From Umezawaea sp049997955 (GTDB lineage: Bacteria; Actinomycetota; Actinomycetes; Mycobacteriales; Pseudonocardiaceae), in contig JAEBDY010000010.1 of assembly GCA_049997955.1 (NCBI GenBank), positions 124,001 through 188,000 on the forward strand: a stretch of 64,000 nt of DNA, given 5' to 3'. The position numbers and the translations under genes are program-made. The notes below the pieces were generated by a model. The model had not been told where the DNA came from. It saw only the letters and a list, made by a program, of their open reading frames with translations, and did not search any database. Below, one piece after another: positions 33,724-41,724 of this stretch; the first letter of the stretch is position 1, and every line of letters starts with the position of its first letter.

Positions 33724-34545
33724 TCAGCGGCCGGGCACCTCGACGTCCGAGACCTGGTCGAAGCCGAGCCGCCGGTTGAGCCCGCCCGTCAGCGAGGCGA
33801 CCGAGCGGCGTGGCAGGAGGCGGGACGCCCAGGTGCCCGCGCGGTTGACGGGGTTGCCGGGGTAGGAGACGCGCCTGCCCCGCGCGAAGTCGTCGAGGGT
33901 CCGCGCGGCGACCAGCTCGGGGCCGGCGGCGGCGCGGGGGTCGATGGTGGCCGTGGTGCCGTCGAAGAAGCCGGTGGAGACGGCGCCGGGGTGGACCGCC
34001 ATCACCGCCACGCCGGTGCCGCGCAGCTCCTCCGCCAGCGCCTCGCTGAACGACAGGACGAACGCCTTCGTCGCGGCGTAGGTGGCCTGGTACGGCATGG
34101 GCTGGAACGCCGCGGTCGAGGAGACGTTGATGATGCCGCCCCGCCCTCGGGCGAGCATCCGCCCGCCGACGAGGTGCGTGAGCCCGACGAGTCCGGTGAC
34201 GTTGACGTCCACCGAGAGCAGCTGCCGGTCGAGGGGACGGTCGAGGAAGGGACCGACCGAACCGAGGCCCGCGTTGTTGAGGAGCAGGTCGACCTCGACG
34301 CCGCGCGCGCCCAGTTCGTCCACGACGGCCGCCGGGGCGGTGCGGGAGCCGAGATCCGCGGGGATCACGTCGACGCGGACCCGGTGCTCGTCGCCGAGCT
34401 CCTCGGCCAGCAGCTCCAGGGCGTCGTGGGAACGGGCCACCAGCACGAGGTTCGCGCCTCGACGGGCGAGTTCGGCGGCGTACGCCGTGCCCAGGCCCTT
34501 CGAGGCGCCGGTGACGAGTGCGGTGCTTCCCTTGAAGGACTTCAC
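33724..34545 (-). CDS. Short-chain dehydrogenase/reductase (MarR-controlled pair)
   Basis: A 273-residue SDR: cofactor motif VTGASKGLGTAYAAELARRGANLVLVAR, NNAG, catalytic Ser in INVSSTAAF and Tyr/Lys in YAATKAFVLSF, then VAVMAVHPGAVSTGF. It resembles the SDR family of acyl-chain or sterol reductases with a C-terminal helical tail. Its GTG start overlaps the old-yellow-enzyme stop (GTGA), so the two act together, probably reducing an enone: C=C by the flavoenzyme and C=O by this one (inference). Confidence 0.87.
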   Translation of the reverse strand: MKSFKGSTALVTGASKGLGTAYAAELARRGANLVLVARSHDALELLAEELGDEHRVRVDVIPADLGSRTAPAAVVDELGARGVEVDLLLNNAGLGSVGPFLDRPLDRQLLSVDVNVTGLVGLTHLVGGRMLARGRGGIINVSSTAAFQPMPYQATYAATKAFVLSFSEALAEELRGTGVAVMAVHPGAVSTGFFDGTTATIDPRAAAGPELVAARTLDDFARGRRVSYPGNPVNRAGTWASRLLPRRSVASLTGGLNRRLGFDQVSDVEVPGR

Positions 34546-35819
34546 GATTCGACCGGCTCTCGGGTGTCGGAGTGCGAAGTGGACGCCGCCAGGTGCGCGG
34601 GAAGCCAGGCGCGGTAGCGGTTCCGCGCCCTGGTTCGGCGGAGGCGGCCGTGCAGGAGGGCGAGCGTCGCGGGCAGCCGGGTGACGCCGTGCCCGCCGGC
34701 GGCGAGTCGGGCGAGCTGCCGGAGCGCGAGCGCCTGGGTACCCGCGGCGGCGTACACCTTGTGGCGCACCCTGGAACGCGGGTGCGGCACGACGTCCTCC
34801 CTGCCCGCCAGCCAGCGGCCGGGCAGGTCGGGCGCCATCGCCAGCGCCGTGGCGACCCCGACCACCGCGACGCCGCCGCCGAGGACCTGCTCGGCGACCG
34901 CGCGACGCCGGATGCCGCCGGTGACCATGAGCGGCATCGGCGCGACCGCGACGAGGCGTTCGGCGAATTCGAGGAAGTAGGCCTCGCGGGCGAGGGTGCT
35001 GCCGTCCGAGGGGGTTCCCGAGGTGGCCAGGCTCTCGATGCTGCCGCCGGACAGCTCGACCAGGTCGACGGCGTGGTCGCCGAGCAGCCGGATCACCTCG
35101 CGGGCGTCGTCGACGTCGAAGCCACCACGCTGGAAGTCGGCGGAGTTGAGCTTGACCGCGACCGCGAACGCCGGGGACACCGCCGCCCGCACCGCGTCGA
35201 CGACGGCGAGCAGGAACCGCGCCCGGTTCTCCAGCGAACCGCCCCAGCCGTCGGTGCGCCGGTTGGTCTTCGGCGAGAGGAACTGCGAGATCAGGTAGCC
35301 GTGCGCGGCGTGGACCTCGACGCCGTCGAACCCCGCGGCCTCGGCGCGCGCGGCCGTGGCCGCGAAGCGGGCGACCGTCTCCGCGATCTCCGCCTCGCCC
35401 ATCGGGGTCGGCCTGCCGAACATGCCGGACCACGAGCCCAGGGCGACCGGGACGTCGGAGGCCGACCACGTCACCTCGCCCATGTCCTTCTCCACAACGC
35501 GGCCGGGGTGGTTGACCTGCATCCACACCCGTCCTCCCCCGGACTTCGCCGCCGTCGCCCAGCGGCGGAACGGGGCGAGGTCGGTCGACGCCTCCAGGAC
35601 GACGTCGGCGGGCTGCGCCAGGGCGCGGGCGTCGACCATCACGTGACCGGTGATGACCAGCCCCGCGCCGCCGTCCGCCCACCGCCGGTACAGCGCGACC
35701 AGCTCGTCGCCGGGGACCTGGCCCGCGCTCGCCAGGTTCTCCTCCATCGCGGCCTTCGCGATCCGGTTCGGCAGGACCGATCCGCAGCCCAGCTCCAGCG
35801 GATCCTGCAGTGCCACCAT
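34542..35819 (-). CDS. NADH:flavin oxidoreductase, old yellow enzyme family
   Basis: A 425-residue FMN-dependent TIM-barrel enzyme that reduces activated C=C bonds. Motifs: LPNRIAKAAMEE, GLVITGHVMVD, RVWMQVNHPGR, AEAAGFDGVEVHAAHGYLISQFLSPKTNRRTDGWGGSLENRARFL and LMVTGGIRRRAVAEQVL. The HAAHGYL and WGGSLENR blocks are the classic ene-reductase signature. A C-terminal tail of about 60 residues is basic. GGAG lies 6 bases before the ATG at 35819. The promoter region holds a 41-bp palindrome and faces the MarR gene, which probably represses it. Confidence 0.9.
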   Translation of the reverse strand: MVALQDPLELGCGSVLPNRIAKAAMEENLASAGQVPGDELVALYRRWADGGAGLVITGHVMVDARALAQPADVVLEASTDLAPFRRWATAAKSGGGRVWMQVNHPGRVVEKDMGEVTWSASDVPVALGSWSGMFGRPTPMGEAEIAETVARFAATAARAEAAGFDGVEVHAAHGYLISQFLSPKTNRRTDGWGGSLENRARFLLAVVDAVRAAVSPAFAVAVKLNSADFQRGGFDVDDAREVIRLLGDHAVDLVELSGGSIESLATSGTPSDGSTLAREAYFLEFAERLVAVAPMPLMVTGGIRRRAVAEQVLGGGVAVVGVATALAMAPDLPGRWLAGREDVVPHPRSRVRHKVYAAAGTQALALRQLARLAAGGHGVTRLPATLALLHGRLRRTRARNRYRAWLPAHLAASTSHSDTREPVES

Positions 35820-35832
35820 CGGGTGCTCCGTC

Positions 35833-35873
35833 CAGTCGCCAGATACTTCGAGTGTCGAAGCATCTGGCGACTG
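35833..35873. promoter_or_regulatory. 41-bp palindrome with inner MarR-type operator
   Basis: Outer 12-bp arms 35833-35844 and 35862-35873 are exactly complementary. Inside them CTTCGA and TCGAAG (35846-35860) form a 15-bp operator-like repeat around GTG. Only one pair (35845/35861) in the 19-bp half is mismatched. It sits 14 bases upstream of the old-yellow-enzyme ATG. Confidence 0.7.
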
Positions 35874-35879
35874 TAACAG

Positions 35880-35894
35880 CTTCAAGACTCGAAG
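35880..35894. promoter_or_regulatory. Second MarR-type operator copy
   Basis: CTTCAAGACTCGAAG matches the first copy CTTCGAGTGTCGAAG at 11 of 15 positions and has the same outer arms. It covers the -35 region of the MarR promoter, which fits self-repression. Confidence 0.65.
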
Positions 35895-35903
35895 CAACCC
35901 CGG

Positions 35904-35909
35904 TAGACT
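35904..35909 (+). promoter_or_regulatory. -10 box of leaderless marR transcript
   Basis: TAGACT lies 6 bases before the ATG at 35916; no ribosome site is present. The -35 position 17 bases upstream falls in the second operator copy. Confidence 0.5.
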
Positions 35910-35915
35910 GCGGCC

Positions 35916-36332
35916 ATGGACGGTTCGGACCTCGAACGCGCGGTGCGCGTCAGCCACGAGATCTTCCTGCGCACCGGCGACCAGGTCCTCGACGTCCTCG
36001 CCCGGCACGGGATCACGCACGCGACCGCGCAGGCCCTGTGGGCCCTCAGGCCGGGCGAGGCGCCGCCGTCGATGAAGGTGATGGCCGAGCGCCTGTTCTG
36101 CAACGCCCCCAACCTGACCTTCGTGGCCGACCAGCTCGTCGCCCGCGGCCTCGTCGAACGAGCCGTGGACCCGACCGACCGCCGCTCACGCGTGCTCGTC
36201 CTGACCAAGGAAGGCGTCCGCACGCGCACCGAGGTGATGCGCGCGACCCTGGACCGGTCGCCGTTCGCGAACCTCGACGAGGACCAGCTGGCGACCCTGG
36301 TCCACCTGTTCGACGTGGCGCTCGGGAGCTGA
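35916..36332 (+). CDS. MarR-family transcriptional regulator
   Basis: A 138-residue winged-helix regulator: ITHATAQALWALRPGEAPPSMKVMAERLFCNAPNLTFVADQLVARGLVERAVDPTDRRSRVLVLTKEGVRTRTEVM, with the DPTDRRSR wing diagnostic of MarR. MarR proteins bind 15-20 bp palindromes and are released by small lipophilic ligands. Two matching operators lie between this gene and the divergent old yellow enzyme/SDR pair, which it most likely represses along with itself. A single Cys (FCNAP) in the recognition-helix region could allow redox sensing, a speculative point. Confidence 0.9.
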   Translation: MDGSDLERAVRVSHEIFLRTGDQVLDVLARHGITHATAQALWALRPGEAPPSMKVMAERLFCNAPNLTFVADQLVARGLVERAVDPTDRRSRVLVLTKEGVRTRTEVMRATLDRSPFANLDEDQLATLVHLFDVALGS

Positions 36333-36334
36333 GA

Positions 36335-36353
36335 CCCCGGCGGTCAGCCGGGG
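36335..36353. terminator. Shared hairpin between convergent marR and deacetylase genes
   Basis: CCCCGGC and GCCGGGG form 7-bp arms around a 5-base loop. It starts 2 bases past the marR stop and covers the last codons of the deacetylase gene, so it could end both transcripts. Confidence 0.55.
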
Positions 36354-37012
36354 GCGACGGCGCGACCGGTCTGCGGGGAGATCATCCCGGCGCACAGACC
36401 GCGGCTCGCCAAGCCCTGCGCGATCCGCGGGATCGCGGCGCGCGTGTTGGCGGGCCACTCGTGCATGAGGATGACCTGACCGTTGGTGAGCCTGGCGTTC
36501 GCCTGGACGATCGCGTCGGTGCTCGCGCCGTTCCAGTCCTGCGAGTCGACGTCCCAGATGACCTGGGTCAGGCCGTACCTGGCCGCGACCGACCGCACCG
36601 TCGCGTTGGTCTCGCCGTACGGCGGCCGGAACAGCCTCGGCGTGCCGCCGCCCGCGTTGGCGATGGCCTGCTGGGTCCGGGAGATCTCCGAGTCGACCTG
36701 CGCCTGGCCCTGCTGGGTCAGGTGCGGGTGCGTGTAGCTGTGGTTGCCGATCCACATGCCCGCGCTCGCCTGGGCCCGGACCTGGGCCGGGTTGGCGGCG
36801 GCGTACTGGCCCTGGTTGAACATCGTGGCGCGCAACCCGTTCTGGCGGAGCGCGGTGAGCAGGGCCGGGGTGTTGCCGGACGGCCCGTCGTCGAAGGTGA
36901 GCCCGACGTACCCGTTGCAGGCGGCGGCTTGCGCGGGGGTGGCGGCGACGGTGCTCGTCAAGGCCATCGCGACGGCGGCCAGCCCTGTGACCAGTGGGCG
37001 TTTGGTGCGCAT
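36344..37012 (-). CDS. Secreted polysaccharide deacetylase (CE4 family)
   Basis: A 222-residue exported enzyme with a signal peptide cleaved near ATPAQA-AA. The NodB-homology core is complete: TFDDGP (D41 as base, D42 as metal ligand), HSYTHPHL (H91 and H95 metal ligands), RPPYGE, IWDVDSQDW and ILMHEW. It removes acetyl groups from xylan or chito-oligosaccharides in a metal-dependent way. Next to a GH11 xylanase, acetylxylan is the likely substrate. An AAGGAA ribosome site precedes the ATG. A strong hairpin separates it from the xylanase gene upstream, so each has its own transcript. Confidence 0.9.
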   Translation of the reverse strand: MRTKRPLVTGLAAVAMALTSTVAATPAQAAACNGYVGLTFDDGPSGNTPALLTALRQNGLRATMFNQGQYAAANPAQVRAQASAGMWIGNHSYTHPHLTQQGQAQVDSEISRTQQAIANAGGGTPRLFRPPYGETNATVRSVAARYGLTQVIWDVDSQDWNGASTDAIVQANARLTNGQVILMHEWPANTRAAIPRIAQGLASRGLCAGMISPQTGRAVAPG

Positions 37013-37052
37013 GGGGTGGTTCCTTTCAGTCCCCCTGACGTGGTCCGGGCGT

Positions 37053-37092
37053 TCGGCGGCCTCCGGCGGCCAGCGCCGCGGGAGGCCGCCGA
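37053..37092 (-). terminator. Hairpin terminator after xylanase gene
   Basis: TCGGCGGCCTCC and GGAGGCCGCCGA form perfect 12-bp arms around a 16-base loop, 38 bases beyond the xylanase stop and before the deacetylase start. Confidence 0.7.
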
Positions 37093-37130
37093 CGAGTGCC
37101 CGACTGCCGGGCGTGGCGGGATCCGCTAGG

Positions 37131-37832
37131 TCATCGCACCGTGATGTTGGAGTTGCCGCTGCTCCGGTAGCCCTCGGTCGCCATGATCATGTAGTAGTTG
37201 AAACCGCCCAGCTTCATGTTGGCGCGCGACCACGCGTCGAAGTGGTTGCCGGTGGTGATGGTGCCGCCCGTCTTCTTCTGCTGCCGGACGCTCCAGAACT
37301 GGGGGAACGTCTTGTTGTTGCCCTCGATCGACGGGGCGTTGTACCGCATCGTCTGGTAGATGTCGTACGTGCCGCCGTCGCTGGTGACCGTGCCCCTGTG
37401 CGTGCCGGTGGGCCGGTAGTCGCCCCAGTTGTCGACGATGTAGTACTCGACGAGCGGGTTCGAGGTCCAGCCGTAGAGGGTCAGGTACCCGTTGCCGGAC
37501 GGGTTGAAGCTGCCCGAGTAGCTCACCGTCCTGCGCGAGCCGTTGCTCCACCCCTTGCCGCCCACGAAGTTCCCGGTGTTGCTCCACGACGTGCTGTAGT
37601 TGCCGCCGGAACCCAGGTTGATGCAGGCCGACCCGCCACCGTCGCTCCACCACGAGAAGTAGTAGCCGTTGTGGGTCCCGGTTTGGTTCGTGCAGCCCGC
37701 GGTTCCCACGTCGGCGCTCGCGGCGCCGGGCAGGAGGCCCATGACCAGCGCGGCGCAAGCGCCGCCCGCCAGCAGCCTGAGGCGGCCGCGCTTGCGACCT
37801 TTCGGACGGGCGAGGACGTCGTTCGTCTGCAT
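37131..37832 (-). CDS. Secreted GH11 endo-1,4-beta-xylanase
   Basis: A 233-residue exported enzyme: a long basic N-terminus, then a hydrophobic signal ending near PGAASA (residue 40), consistent with a Tat-like or long Sec signal. The mature part is a full GH11 jelly roll with the nucleophile E129 (NPLVEYYIVDNW) and acid/base E220 (IMATEGYRSSG), plus the typical thumb (YNAPSIEG) and FWSVRQ. No carbohydrate-binding module follows, so this is a single-domain form. It cleaves internal xylan bonds. The ATG at 37832 is preceded by GGAGGAAG. The upstream region has several inverted repeats of the kind reported before actinomycete xylanase genes. Confidence 0.92.
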   Translation of the reverse strand: MQTNDVLARPKGRKRGRLRLLAGGACAALVMGLLPGAASADVGTAGCTNQTGTHNGYYFSWWSDGGGSACINLGSGGNYSTSWSNTGNFVGGKGWSNGSRRTVSYSGSFNPSGNGYLTLYGWTSNPLVEYYIVDNWGDYRPTGTHRGTVTSDGGTYDIYQTMRYNAPSIEGNNKTFPQFWSVRQQKKTGGTITTGNHFDAWSRANMKLGGFNYYMIMATEGYRSSGNSNITVR

Positions 37833-38025
37833 TCTTCCTCCACGTTGAGGATTGGCGCGGCGGCGAGGCAGCGTGAAACCACCCGGTGGGGGTTGGCCGG
37901 TAGCCGTGCGGCCGGCGACCGGCGGAGCGGGTCTCCGCAGGTGACCCGACTCGACGGTGACCAAGACCCGTCGATACCGACAGTGTTGAACCGGCTCCGC
38001 GGAGTTGTCAACAGGTTTCGAGCAT

Positions 38026-38036
38026 GTTTCGGAAAC
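38026..38036. promoter_or_regulatory. Inverted repeat GTTTCGGAAAC
   Basis: Perfect 5-bp arms around one G, 194 bases upstream of the xylanase ATG. A related TTTCCGAAA occurs before the pectate lyase gene at 15747-15755, so both cell-wall enzymes may respond to one regulator. Confidence 0.4.
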
Positions 38037-38059
38037 TATCTCTGGCGGGCAACGAGGGG

Positions 38060-38082
38060 GAACTGTTGAAACTGAACAGTTC
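38060..38082. promoter_or_regulatory. Inverted repeat GAACTGTT/AACAGTTC
   Basis: Perfect 8-bp arms with a 7-base spacer in the gap upstream of the xylanase gene. Operator-like; regulator unknown. Confidence 0.4.
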
Positions 38083-38151
38083 TCCGGCTCGTGGACGGTG
38101 ACCCAAGGACGAATACTGAATCGATCGACCAAGTTGGCGAGTTGATGACCT

Positions 38152-38162
38152 CGAAAGTTTCG
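38152..38162. promoter_or_regulatory. CGAAAGTTTCG palindrome, xylanase-operator-like
   Basis: A perfect 11-bp palindrome of the CGAAA-N-TTTCG type described upstream of Streptomyces xylan-utilisation genes. It lies 320 bases from the xylanase ATG and 234 bases from the next gene on the other side, so which gene it serves is open. Confidence 0.45.
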
Positions 38163-38395
38163 ATCGCCAAGCGAGACAGCGAAACGTGCGGCACCGGCAG
38201 GGCGTGGGATGAACCCGCGGTCGACCGGGCAGGGCTCGCAGGTCCTCAGGACACCGGCGGGGGATGGACGCGCGGTCGCGATCGACCAGGCACGGCCCGC
38301 GACCGTGGCGAACATCGACCTCCGGGTTGGCGGTCTGCCCCGACCTCCGATGACGAGACCCGTTCCCCGTCCCGCCCGTGGCAGACTGCCGACAA

Positions 38396-39196
38396 GTGGA
38401 CGTCCTCCTGCTGAAGCTGTTCCTCGCTCCCCTGCTGGTCGTCGCCTCCACCCTGGCGGGCCGCCGCTGGGGCCCGCACGTCACGGGAGTCCTCGTCGCC
38501 CTCCCGATCGTCGCGGGCCCGATCCTCTTCATCTCCTACCGGCAGCACGGCGCGGAATTCGCCGCCGACGCGGCCGGATCGTCGCTGCTCGGGCTCGTGT
38601 CGCTCGCCGTGTTCGCGGTGGTGTTCGCCCGTGCCGCCACCCGGTTCGGCCTGCTCGCCACGGTGGCAACGAGCTGCCTCGCGGTCCTGGCCGCGGACGT
38701 CGCGCTGTCCCACGTCCACGTCACGACGCCCGTTGCCCTCGTGATCACCCTGGGCGCGACCACGACCGCGACGCTCCTCCTGCCCGGAGCCGACCCCGAA
38801 CGCCCCGGCGAGTCCCGACGGCCACCGCTGTGGGACCTGCCGGGCCGCGCCGTGGCGACCGCCGTCCTGGTGTTCACCGTGACCACGGCCTCCGGCGCGC
38901 TGGGTCCGCAGTGGACCGGCCTGCTGGCCCCCTTCCCCGTCGCGACAAGCGTTGTGGCGGCCTTCGTCCACGCCCAGCACGGGCCCGCGGCGACCGCTCG
39001 AACCATGGCAGGCGTGCTCGCGGGCCTGTACGGCTTCGCGCTGTTCTGCCTGCTGGTCGCCGTTCTCGTCCACCCGCTCGGCGGTGCCGCGTTCCCGGTG
39101 GGCGCGGCGGCGGCGGTGGCCGTGCAACTCCTGGTGGCACGCCTGCGGAAGGCGGCACGCTCCGGTCCGATCAGGACGGTGCGGCGCCTCGGGTGA
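38396..39196 (+). CDS. Integral membrane protein of unknown function
   Basis: A 266-residue protein with about seven or eight hydrophobic helices (LLLKLFLAPLLVVASTLAG, VLVALPIVAGPILFISY, SLLGLVSLAVFAVVFA, LLATVATSCLAVLAADVAL, PVALVITLGATTTATLLLP, ATAVLVFTVTTASGALG, VLAGLYGFALFCLLVAVLV, AFPVGAAAAVAVQLLVARL). I do not recognise the family beyond a generic permease-like layout of two similar halves. GTG at 38396 is preferred since the hydrophobic start follows directly; GTG at 38378 would add six residues. It overlaps the 3' end of a small gene on the other strand. Confidence 0.65.
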   Translation: MDVLLLKLFLAPLLVVASTLAGRRWGPHVTGVLVALPIVAGPILFISYRQHGAEFAADAAGSSLLGLVSLAVFAVVFARAATRFGLLATVATSCLAVLAADVALSHVHVTTPVALVITLGATTTATLLLPGADPERPGESRRPPLWDLPGRAVATAVLVFTVTTASGALGPQWTGLLAPFPVATSVVAAFVHAQHGPAATARTMAGVLAGLYGFALFCLLVAVLVHPLGGAAFPVGAAAAVAVQLLVARLRKAARSGPIRTVRRLG

Positions 39197-39392
39197 GCGC
39201 ACGAAGCAGCCAGTGGTGCGCACGGACCCGCATGGCGGACCGGATCTTCTGGACGACTCCGCGCACGGCCGTGCCGACGAACCCCTCGGGCAGCAGGCGG
39301 AGCAACAGCGGCGCGACCGCTCGGCTCCACCGCCCCCTGAAGGCCCCGCAGGCGACGCCGCTCGCCCGCACGTCGACCGGCCGATCGCTCAT
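39171..39392 (-). CDS. Small hypothetical protein
   Basis: A 73-residue basic protein with about 15 Arg residues and one hydrophobic patch (AVAPLLLRLLPEGFVG). I do not recognise it. The case for a real gene is a strong GGAGG ribosome site 6 bases before the ATG at 39392 and an unbroken frame; the case against is a 26-base tail overlap with the converging membrane protein gene and no known relatives. The HWLLRALTRG C-terminus could be amphipathic. Confidence 0.4.
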   Translation of the reverse strand: MSDRPVDVRASGVACGAFRGRWSRAVAPLLLRLLPEGFVGTAVRGVVQKIRSAMRVRAHHWLLRALTRGAAPS

Positions 39393-39534
39393 CGGGCACC
39401 TCCACCCGACGCGGGGCACGCTCGCGTCGCCGCCAGATCCGCCCACTTACCGCACTCCAAGCAGTGCCATTCAGGGGCGAGCCCGACTAGTGTGGCTGGA
39501 TGCTGTCGAATTCGGCCGATCGAGGTGATGCGCA

Positions 39535-41724
39535 TTGTTGCCCCAGCCGATTCACCACGCCATCCTCGTGGCCGACATCGAGCGATTCAGCGACCGAAGG
39601 CGCGCGGACCCGCACAGGTCGGCAGTGCAGGCGAGCTTCTTCGCCGCGCTGAAGCAGGCCTTCTACGAGGCCGAAATCGATTGGGAAGCGTGCAGCATGC
39701 AGACTCGGGGCGATGGCGCCCTGGTGCTCATCCCGGCGCGGTACCCCGAAGGACAACTCGTCGACCGAATTCCCTCGCGATTATCCGCAGGATTGCGGAG
39801 ACACAACTTCAACTCTGGGCCAGAAGGACTAATGAGAGTCCGACTCGCCTTGCATTCCGGCCCGGTCGACGCCGGCGAGAACGGCGCCACGAGCACACCG
39901 GTCATCGTGGCGTGCCGACTGGTGGACGCCGACCCGGTGCGCACCGCACAACGGGAGTCGACGGAACTGGTCACCATCGTGGTATCGGAGAAGTTCTTCA
40001 CCGACACCCTGCAGCACGAACCCGCGGCCGAGCCCGAGCTTTACCAGCAGGTGACGATTTCCGTCAAGGAGCTTCACACGACCGCGTGGATTCGGACAAC
40101 GGCCGCACAACCGCGACAGCCACTCGTCATGCCGCCACCATCCACCACGTTCACCACCCAGTCGTCACACGTCCATGATCTGGCGGTCATGTTGATGACG
40201 GAGCGTTCCCTCTACGACGAAGCAGCCAGAATTCACCTGCTCGGACTTCTACCAGCACCGATGGTGTTCGGCGTGCGACACGACGTGGACCCGTGGTCCT
40301 TCGCCAAAAGCCTCGCCCTCGCGTGCCTCCGACACGAGCACGGAGGTTTCCACCTCGCCGAAGCCCTAAAAGCACTCGAAATCAATTTGAACCAAATTCA
40401 CGATCAGTCCCCCGCCGCTCCACGGGAGATACCCCAGACGGGAACCCCGTTTGATTCGCACTTGGGACTGGTGCCACAATCGCACCGCGAACCGAGCGAT
40501 CCACCACCAACGGAGCCGCCACCACCAGACGTGTTCCCACCAGCACAGAGGACAGAACTACTCACGATGTTGGCCAACGTGGTGATACCCGACATCGTGG
40601 ACCTCTACCGCCGATCCGGCGATCGGGACGCGCCTGACCTGGGCAAGCACACGACGTATCCTCGTATTCTCGACGCATTGGGAGAACTGAACTCCAGGGC
40701 GGACGGAATACCACGAACGCTCGTGTTCGTCGAGTACCTCGCCGCGCGTGTCGACCCCGATCTGAAGATCCGGCTGCGCCGGTGGACCAGCGCGCGGGCG
40801 GCCGAGATGGACGTGGGCGAGGAACTCACGGCCGTTCGCGAGGAAGTGCTCCAGTCACTGGTACCGACACCTCCGGCCGAACCCGTCAAACAGGTCGCGT
40901 ACCTGGTCGTCCAATTGGAACGCATCGGTCCGTCCGGTGACGATTTCCTGGTCAAGTCCTGGCGTCAATTGGGGAATTCGGCGCAGTGGGCACCGGAGCG
41001 GCAGGATGATCTGGCGGGCTCGCTGGAGAAGACGAAAAATCATGTCGCCCAGTTGATCGAGAACGCCGAAATCGACTGGAACCGACAAGAACCGGACATC
41101 GTTGTTCATTTCGTGCTCGACACCCCGGACCTGGCGCTCGACGTCGACCAGTGGCCCTGGGAGAACGACGTCTACTCCGAGCCCATCGGCACGAGGTACG
41201 TCGCCGTCGTGCGCAGCGCCGAGCGGATGAGGTCGCGGAAGTACCACCGCGAGTGGTGGAGCAGGTGGGAGGGGTTGACCCGCCAGCTGAGCCGAACGGG
41301 TCGAGTCGACCCCGCCTGTAACGTCACGGCCTTCGGCAATGACGAGCACGACGTGCGCAAGCTGATGGCCGAGCTGAGGACCCGCCCCGACGTGGTCTCC
41401 GTCGTGCTCAGCGAGCCCCCGCGCCCGGAGTGCGCGGGACGCGACGAGCTGTCCATCGCGGTGAAGGCGGGCGTTCCGCTGATCCTGGTGCACCGGCAGC
41501 ACCCGGCGGCCGAGTTCGCCGCCGCGATCAAGGAGATCCTGCACGACGCGGGCGACGGGGACCACGTGCTCGACCGGGTCCGCAGCGCCCGGATCGCCGG
41601 TTTCGCCAAGGCTCCGGAGGACGAGCACATCGGCACGGCGCTCACGGTCCTCTTCGACGACCCGAACCGCCCGATCGTGCCGCAGCAACCAGGACACCCG
41701 ATCGAGGAAGGGGCGGTCGGATGA
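39535..41724 (+). CDS. VMAP-like conflict-system protein with nucleotide-cyclase-like domain
   Basis: A 729-residue protein. Residues 5-190 look like a class III nucleotide cyclase: ILVADIERFSDR with D14, RGDGALVL with D60 (the two expected metal aspartates), then RVRLALHSGPV and VACRLVDADPV. A proline-rich linker (about 300-345) follows. Residues about 345-440 form a helical effector-associated-like domain. The C-terminal 260 residues match the C-terminal domain of vWA-MoxR-associated proteins (VVLSEPPRPE, LSIAVKAGVPLILVHRQ). The start is TTG at 39535 with AGGTG 7 bases upstream; a TAGTGT box lies at 39488-39493. The first 1.2 kb is clearly more AT-rich than flanking genes. ATGA overlap joins it to the MoxR gene. 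Probable sensor/effector of a conflict or developmental switch. Confidence 0.72.
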   Translation: MLPQPIHHAILVADIERFSDRRRADPHRSAVQASFFAALKQAFYEAEIDWEACSMQTRGDGALVLIPARYPEGQLVDRIPSRLSAGLRRHNFNSGPEGLMRVRLALHSGPVDAGENGATSTPVIVACRLVDADPVRTAQRESTELVTIVVSEKFFTDTLQHEPAAEPELYQQVTISVKELHTTAWIRTTAAQPRQPLVMPPPSTTFTTQSSHVHDLAVMLMTERSLYDEAARIHLLGLLPAPMVFGVRHDVDPWSFAKSLALACLRHEHGGFHLAEALKALEINLNQIHDQSPAAPREIPQTGTPFDSHLGLVPQSHREPSDPPPTEPPPPDVFPPAQRTELLTMLANVVIPDIVDLYRRSGDRDAPDLGKHTTYPRILDALGELNSRADGIPRTLVFVEYLAARVDPDLKIRLRRWTSARAAEMDVGEELTAVREEVLQSLVPTPPAEPVKQVAYLVVQLERIGPSGDDFLVKSWRQLGNSAQWAPERQDDLAGSLEKTKNHVAQLIENAEIDWNRQEPDIVVHFVLDTPDLALDVDQWPWENDVYSEPIGTRYVAVVRSAERMRSRKYHREWWSRWEGLTRQLSRTGRVDPACNVTAFGNDEHDVRKLMAELRTRPDVVSVVLSEPPRPECAGRDELSIAVKAGVPLILVHRQHPAAEFAAAIKEILHDAGDGDHVLDRVRSARIAGFAKAPEDEHIGTALTVLFDDPNRPIVPQQPGHPIEEGAVG

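Larger units (their letters stand above)
37833..38395. other. Regulatory region upstream of xylanase and membrane protein genes
   Basis: About 560 bases without a gene. The half nearest the xylanase is richer in A and T. It contains three inverted repeats annotated separately (38026-38036, 38060-38082, 38152-38162). Open frames here have no ribosome site or codon bias and are not called. Confidence 0.55.
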
